Part shown: positions 59,393-64,000 of the stretch, in pieces
How the letters are laid out: each line of letters opens with the position of its first letter
Numbering within the stretch: the stretch's first letter is position 1
Source: Kwoniella bestiolae CBS 10118
Taxonomy: Eukaryota > Basidiomycota > Tremellomycetes > Tremellales > Cryptococcaceae
Length of the DNA stretch: 64,000 nucleotides
Assembly: GCF_000512585.2 (NCBI RefSeq)
Contig: NC_089241.1
Location: 62,001-126,000 of the forward strand
Reading direction: 5' to 3'
Position numbers and translations under genes: made by a program
The notes under the pieces: model-generated
Told to the model about the DNA's origin: nothing
What the model saw: only the letters and a program-made list of their open reading frames with translations
The model's database searches: none

Positions 59393-60273
59393 CTACACTT
59401 TCATACTATCCAGTAGCTCCATCGACGATACCGAATTACCTCGAATGACCTATTGAGCGAACGAGATTGAGTCAGCCTCGCAATTCATACGAATCACACG
59501 AACAAGTTGAAACGTCGAACCGAAGCGAAAGGAGATGTTGTGATGATTGTTCCACACTTCTTTCGGCTTGTTTTCCAGATTATTGATATTCTGCTCGTAA
59601 ATCCATCCTTCCTTCCGAGATGTACAGAGTCAAGTCAAGCGATAGACCCTCCATGTCTTTAATACTTCTTTTCTCATCCATTACATCATATATTCTCGTG
59701 CACCTTCAACAAACCTCCCCCGCTCGATCCACAAGACGAATGACCCCCTTCCTCCTCCTTGGTACTCGGCTCAAAACCATCTCCCATCTTTCTACCCCAT
59801 CTCAGACCTGCAATAAAGGAGATGTACAAGCAAAACCCCAACTCACAATCATCCCACAAGGTATCCTCTGCCCCCCTCCCAACTCCTCATGCGCCTGATC
59901 CACCACCAAATTCAAGAACATGTCGAATCCTCGCAGTACGCCTGATACTTGTCTTCCACCTTGGAGGTTTAGGAAACATCTTCGGTCCATGAATTCTGTG
60001 GAGGTCGAGGGGTGTGTGTGATGTATGGGTAGTGTTGGTTGGGATGATCGATGGTGATGTGGTTATGTGGTTTGTCGAGGGAAGATGATTCGAGCGGAAG
60101 ATGTAATGGGTAGAGGAGCACGGATTAGATCAGCATTGATCGTTTGAAATGAGAAGTGAGGGGTACAGTGGTAAGGTATCTTGAGACTCATGAGATGTCT
60201 CATTCATGAGATACGATGAGTTATGAAAATGTAATCACTCACTCTTCAATTCGGGTTGAGATACACGAGACAT
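59393..60273 (-). CDS. SMX2: spliceosomal Sm protein G
   Basis: Core component of the Sm heptamer on U1, U2, U4 and U5 snRNAs, nuclear. Three exons (60273-60243, 59995-59847, 59449-59393) join in phase to 78 aa, the normal length for SmG. The N-terminus is MSRVSQPELKKFMDRR. Sm1 follows as LNLQGGRQVSGVLRGFDMFL with NLVVDQA. Sm2 is built over the last junction, MIVIRGNSVSSMELL, with the IRGNSV that binds RNA. The two introns are 247 and 397 nt, several times the local norm for so small a gene. The second contains a nearby alternative acceptor that would put a stop straight after Met-Ile-Val. Confidence 0.93.
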
Positions 60274-60710
60274 CCTGGGTGGTTTTGATTTTGATTTATT
60301 CCTTTTTCTTTCTAATTTGGCTCGATGTAGCGTTTAACGTGTTATTGATGTCCTCTTCTTGGTTCGTGATCCTGATGTTGATGCTGATAGCTGAGTGAGT
60401 TATGCTAGATGAGATGAGTTGATGATGTGTGATAAATCATCATTCTCAGCGTTGATGTTATCGTGCTCATCATCCTGACCTCCATCTTCAACCTGATATC
60501 GGAATTACGGCGATACAAAACAATGTGGCACTTGGGACATTGGTTGCCACTTACACCTACGCACAGTGCCAGCGCGTCTATCCATCCATCTATCACAATT
60601 CATTGTTGACATTTCATCCATTCTATAGTATCGAAACTCAACGCGACATATATATATATCGACCCTCCCACTTATCCCAACATCCATCCCAGAGTACACC
60701 ACTCACCACC
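60274..60710. promoter_or_regulatory. divergent promoter region SmG / SED5
   Basis: Shared upstream region of two essential genes. A TATATATATATA run at about 60648-60659 lies some 50 bases ahead of the SED5 ATG. No gene is seen. Confidence 0.4.
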
Positions 60711-62655
60711 ATGCCCCCAAAAGACAGAACCTCAGAATTCCACTCCACCTTAAACTCCATCAAATCACGTTCCTCCCTTGCCTCTTCCTCCTCTTCCACA
60801 AACCTCAAGGGGAAAGCCAAAGATAGGGAAGCGAAACAACCTCTCTTAGCGGGGCATGGTAAAGATGTCGCAGGAAAAGCGGGAGGAAGTAAAAGTGAAT
60901 TTGGGAGGATGGCTTCGGGGATAGCAAAGGATATAAATAATACGACGTTGAAGTTGCAGAAGTTGGCTCAGTGTGAGTTGGCGATACTTGGCGAAAGATA
61001 TGTCAAGGGGATAAGCTGACATATTCTCATCTCTGCTATGAACATCTTCAACCTGTATGCCTTGTTCTACCTCGACGTTATACGTGCGTCTGTCACCGGC
61101 ATCATCCTATCCCGACTGCACCGTCTCATCTATCTATCAAAATAACCTGGAATACTTCTAACTACACAACACCTTTTCAATCACATCTTCCACCACTACC
61201 CCACAACAGTGGCCAAACGCAAAACGCTATTCGACGACCGCCCCATCGAAATATCCGAGCTAACCTACATAATCCGCCAAGACATCGCCTCACTCAACAC
61301 CCAGATCGCCTCTCTCCAATCCTACGTCAGATCACAGAAACCCAACAGCAGCAATGCGAGTAATGGGAAACAGGTCGAGGAGCATAACAGTAATGTTGTG
61401 ATGTTGTTGCAGAGCAGGTTGGCGAATATGGGGATGGGTTTTAAGGATGTTTTGGAGTTGAGGACTCAGGTGAGTTTGGGTTTGGGTCTTTGTCTGGGTC
61501 TAGTGCTTCTTGAAAGGGGATTGTCGTTGACTTGTGCTTGATTGGTTGATTGGTAGAATATGAAAGCTAGTAAAGATAGGACAGAACAATTTATGCATAC
61601 CGCTGCGAACGCTTCTCTACCCCCTCCGTCGAATAGTAAGTTACCTAACCTCATACCATGTGTTCTCCCCTGCATGCTCTTCATACATCGTGTCATTCTC
61701 AGTATGAGATACTGAAGAACCTTGCTCATCCACCTTGCTCGTTGCAGACTCTCTCCTCTTCTCGCAATCTGGTGGACCAGGCTCAGGATTCGACAGAAAA
61801 GGTAAAAATCGAGCATCACCTATACCAGACGATGGCAAGACGGATTTCCTGGCGTTGGATATAGATGGTGATAGAGGTGAGAGCGGGGTGGTGAAAGGTG
61901 GAGGTGGGGGGGATTATCAGCAGATGCAATTGGTAGAGCAGCAGGTGGGTTCATTCCCTCATATTCTCGTCTTCCTTTCGCTTGTCATTTGCACAAATCA
62001 CACAAGAACCACAGGGGAAGGGAAACTATACTTCGATCTTATGGCATTCGCCTTGAACAGAGAAGACTATCTCTGTTTTTATAATTGACTAAACGGATCA
62101 AATGCTAAAGAATGATTGCCTGCAGAACGACTACATCCAATCTCGCTCTACCGCCATCGAATCCATCGAATCTACCATCGCAGAGCTCGGTTCCATCTTC
62201 TCTCAACTCGCTGGGATGGTAGCTGAGCAGAGAGAGACTGTACAGCGTATCGATGCTGATACGACGGATATTGCTGCGTGAGTCTGGTTCTCTTCTGTTC
62301 ACTATCGTCTCTGCTCCTGTTTAGAATGGAGACACCGGCGATACTGGATGATCGATATATACACTTATACTAATTCCCCCTAACTTCGATCATGATCATA
62401 CAGCAACGTCACTGGCGCCCAGAGGGAACTGTTGAAATACTACGCGAGCATATCAAGTAATAGATGGTTGATGTTGAAGATATTCGGTGTATTAATCATC
62501 TTTGTGAGTTCCAGTCCACACAATCCAGAAATACTTGCGATGTTTGAGATATGAGATGCTTCCGATATTCCTGTTGGTATACAGTTAAAGAGGAATCAGC
62601 TAATCATGTGTTGTTGGTTGATTGTTAGTTCCTCGTTTTCATCCTTGTATCATAA
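60711..62655 (+). CDS. SED5: syntaxin-5 type SNARE Sed5
   Basis: Qa-SNARE for ER-Golgi and intra-Golgi vesicle fusion, anchored in Golgi membranes. Seven exons (60711-60972, 61210-61469, 61557-61635, 61748-61944, 62126-62277, 62404-62503, 62629-62655) give 358 aa. It begins PPKDRTSEFHSTLNSIKSR, the Sly1-binding type of N-terminal peptide. The Habc region follows, with LAKRKTLFDDRPIEISELTY and MKASKDRTEQF. The SNARE helix is QNDYIQSRSTAIESIESTIA through VQRIDADTTDIAANV, with the ionic-layer Gln in FSQLAGMV. A single C-terminal helix (LKIFGVLIIFFLVFILVS) ends the protein. The last exon is 27 nt. Confidence 0.93.
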
Positions 62656-64000
62656 GCCTGTTACCATAGAATGTATCTACCCCATGCCTCTGTGGACTAT
62701 ACAAAGGTATCATACCTCCAAGTGAACAGTACAGCATAATTACTATGCATCTAGTACCTTATCTGAGTCTCTGCTGGCTCGATGATGAAGCATGGAAGAT
62801 ATCTGGTATGTTTGTGATTTCGTGTACGGCGATATGAGCTTTTCCACTTGGCTTGGCGCGGTGTTCGAAGATAATGCTCCATCACGATTGCAGACCGGAG
62901 TTGACTTGACCAATGGCCTGGTCTTGGGATATGCTCACAGTATATGAACGGTTCTAGGTGCAGGTGTCGAGCTTCTATTGGATGCTACCTATTGCCTTGG
63001 GGCGTGGCTCGATCACATCAGACTTGGCTAATTCTTATCAGGTTGCTACACCGACTTAGAATATGAAGCGCTACTATTCATGCAAGTGGTGCAGTGAGGT
63101 TTATAGAACAGGAGTAGCACAAACCAGCTAAGTCGGTAACCTAAAGTACTAGGACTATGAAAGGGAACTAAGATCAACCGGGGAGACTACAGTCCTCTGT
63201 GCCCAAAGCCCATGCACGCTATTATATGCTCTTCGCCTCAACTCGAATGTCGCCGAGATCCGGAAGTGTTGTCCAGACAAGTCCTGATTATCTCTTTATA
63301 CGTCCGCCTTAATCTCCTGCTAGATAGGCAAAGACGCCTGCTTGCCTTATGCATTCGAGCGCTGCTTCTATCTCGCTTCGTCGAGGATTGATTAGTTCGA
63401 TATCACTGTGGTGACAGTTACCCTTCCCTTCGGCTTGTGGCAGGTTCGAACTTTGGTTGATATCGTATGGTATGTGGAAACGGTCCGGACCGGTCAGAGG
63501 AGGTATGAATCATTGCTACGAGGACACCTAGAGCTTAACACATTTTTCTGAAACAGAGAACAGGATCGCAGTACCGTAAATACGTCGAAAGTCAGAACGG
63601 AGGGACGAATGATCGATGAGGAGAACCAACTTGAGATGGAGAAAAGGTACGGTACACAATGAATGTTCCGAGGACCCCTGGCTTTCTGCCACCGTAAAAC
63701 AAAGTAAAATTCATGCATCCATATCCATACTTAGTTGTGTCAAATCCAACCTACTATAATAGTCACAAGAGGGAAAGCTGCGAAGCTAACAGCGAACCAT
63801 CCAACGATGTTTCCACATACAGGATACTGTATGAACTGGAAATCCAATTGACGACTCAACTCAACTTTCCTCCCACCCTCGCTCATTGTACCCATACTTC
63901 TTCAGGAGTTGCGCAATGTTCTCATCATGAACGGGGGGATCTTGAATCTCTACCTGTGCTAATTTCTTGAAATCTGAATTAGGTAGACAGGACCCAACAA
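62656..64000. other. gene-free right end
   Basis: About 1.3 kb after SED5. Open frames on both strands are short and have no recognisable product. An imperfect inverted repeat lies at 63040-63142. A tRNA B-box look-alike occurs near 63442 without a matching A box. Confidence 0.4.
63040..63142. repeat. imperfect inverted repeat
   Basis: AGGTT-GCTAC-ACCGACTTAG (63040-63059) is answered by CTAAGTCGGT-AACCT (63128-63142). The arms pair perfectly except for a five-base insert in the left arm, and span 103 bp. Confidence 0.6.

Noticed and set aside
63430..63455. tRNA B-box look-alike GGTTCGAAC
   Set aside because: No A box at the right distance and no cloverleaf can be drawn.

Overview
The window reads as nuclear DNA of a basidiomycete yeast, most likely a tremellomycete of the Cryptococcus/Kwoniella kind. 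Almost every gene is split by many short introns (mostly 35-80 nt) with GTRNGT donors, CTAAC/CTGAC-like branch sites and YAG acceptors. Genes lie close together on both strands. The families are typical of that group: fungal Zn2Cys6 regulators, a Pdr-type ABC pump, an HRXXH secreted protein, GH114 and Gig1/DUF3605. I see no operons, CRISPR array, rRNA, tRNA or intact transposon.

Layout. 1-8.7 kb: a Zn2Cys6 regulator, ribosomal protein uL5 (RPL11), a Gig1-like protein and an Atg22-like membrane protein. 9-15.3 kb: a neutral amino-acid transporter of the MTR type, a short and possibly broken Zn2Cys6 regulator, and a divergent GAPDH paralogue. 16-24.6 kb: a small DUF4267-like membrane protein, a secreted M28 aminopeptidase, a secreted HRXXH (PRA1/Asp f 2-type) protein, an unknown secreted protein and a YDF1-type short-chain dehydrogenase. 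25.5-36 kb: FAP1/NFX1, RNA polymerase III subunit RPC31, an oxysterol-binding protein and a 102-residue unknown. 36.5-50 kb: a GH114 glycosidase, an Aro80-like regulator, a water-type aquaporin and a full-size Pdr-type ABC exporter. 51.8-62.7 kb: an NFKBIL1-like protein, two unknowns, spliceosomal SmG and the Golgi SNARE SED5. The last 1.3 kb shows no gene.

The genes mix housekeeping functions (translation, Pol III transcription, splicing, ER-Golgi fusion) with nutrient uptake, secretion and detoxification. I see no single pathway that joins them, and no clear new system of linked genes. The most unusual features are in gene structure. The dehydrogenase closes only if 6-nt and 7-nt micro-exons are used. 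RPL11 has a coding first exon that is just ATG. SmG has long introns with a possible stop-containing cassette. RPC31 carries a C-rich/G-rich minisatellite in its first intron. The GAPDH paralogue has lost the aspartate that normally sets NAD specificity.

Exon boundaries were worked out by hand from reading frame, splice signals and recalled family conservation. Most models close in frame to the stop. Those that do not, or where I did not place every exon, say so.
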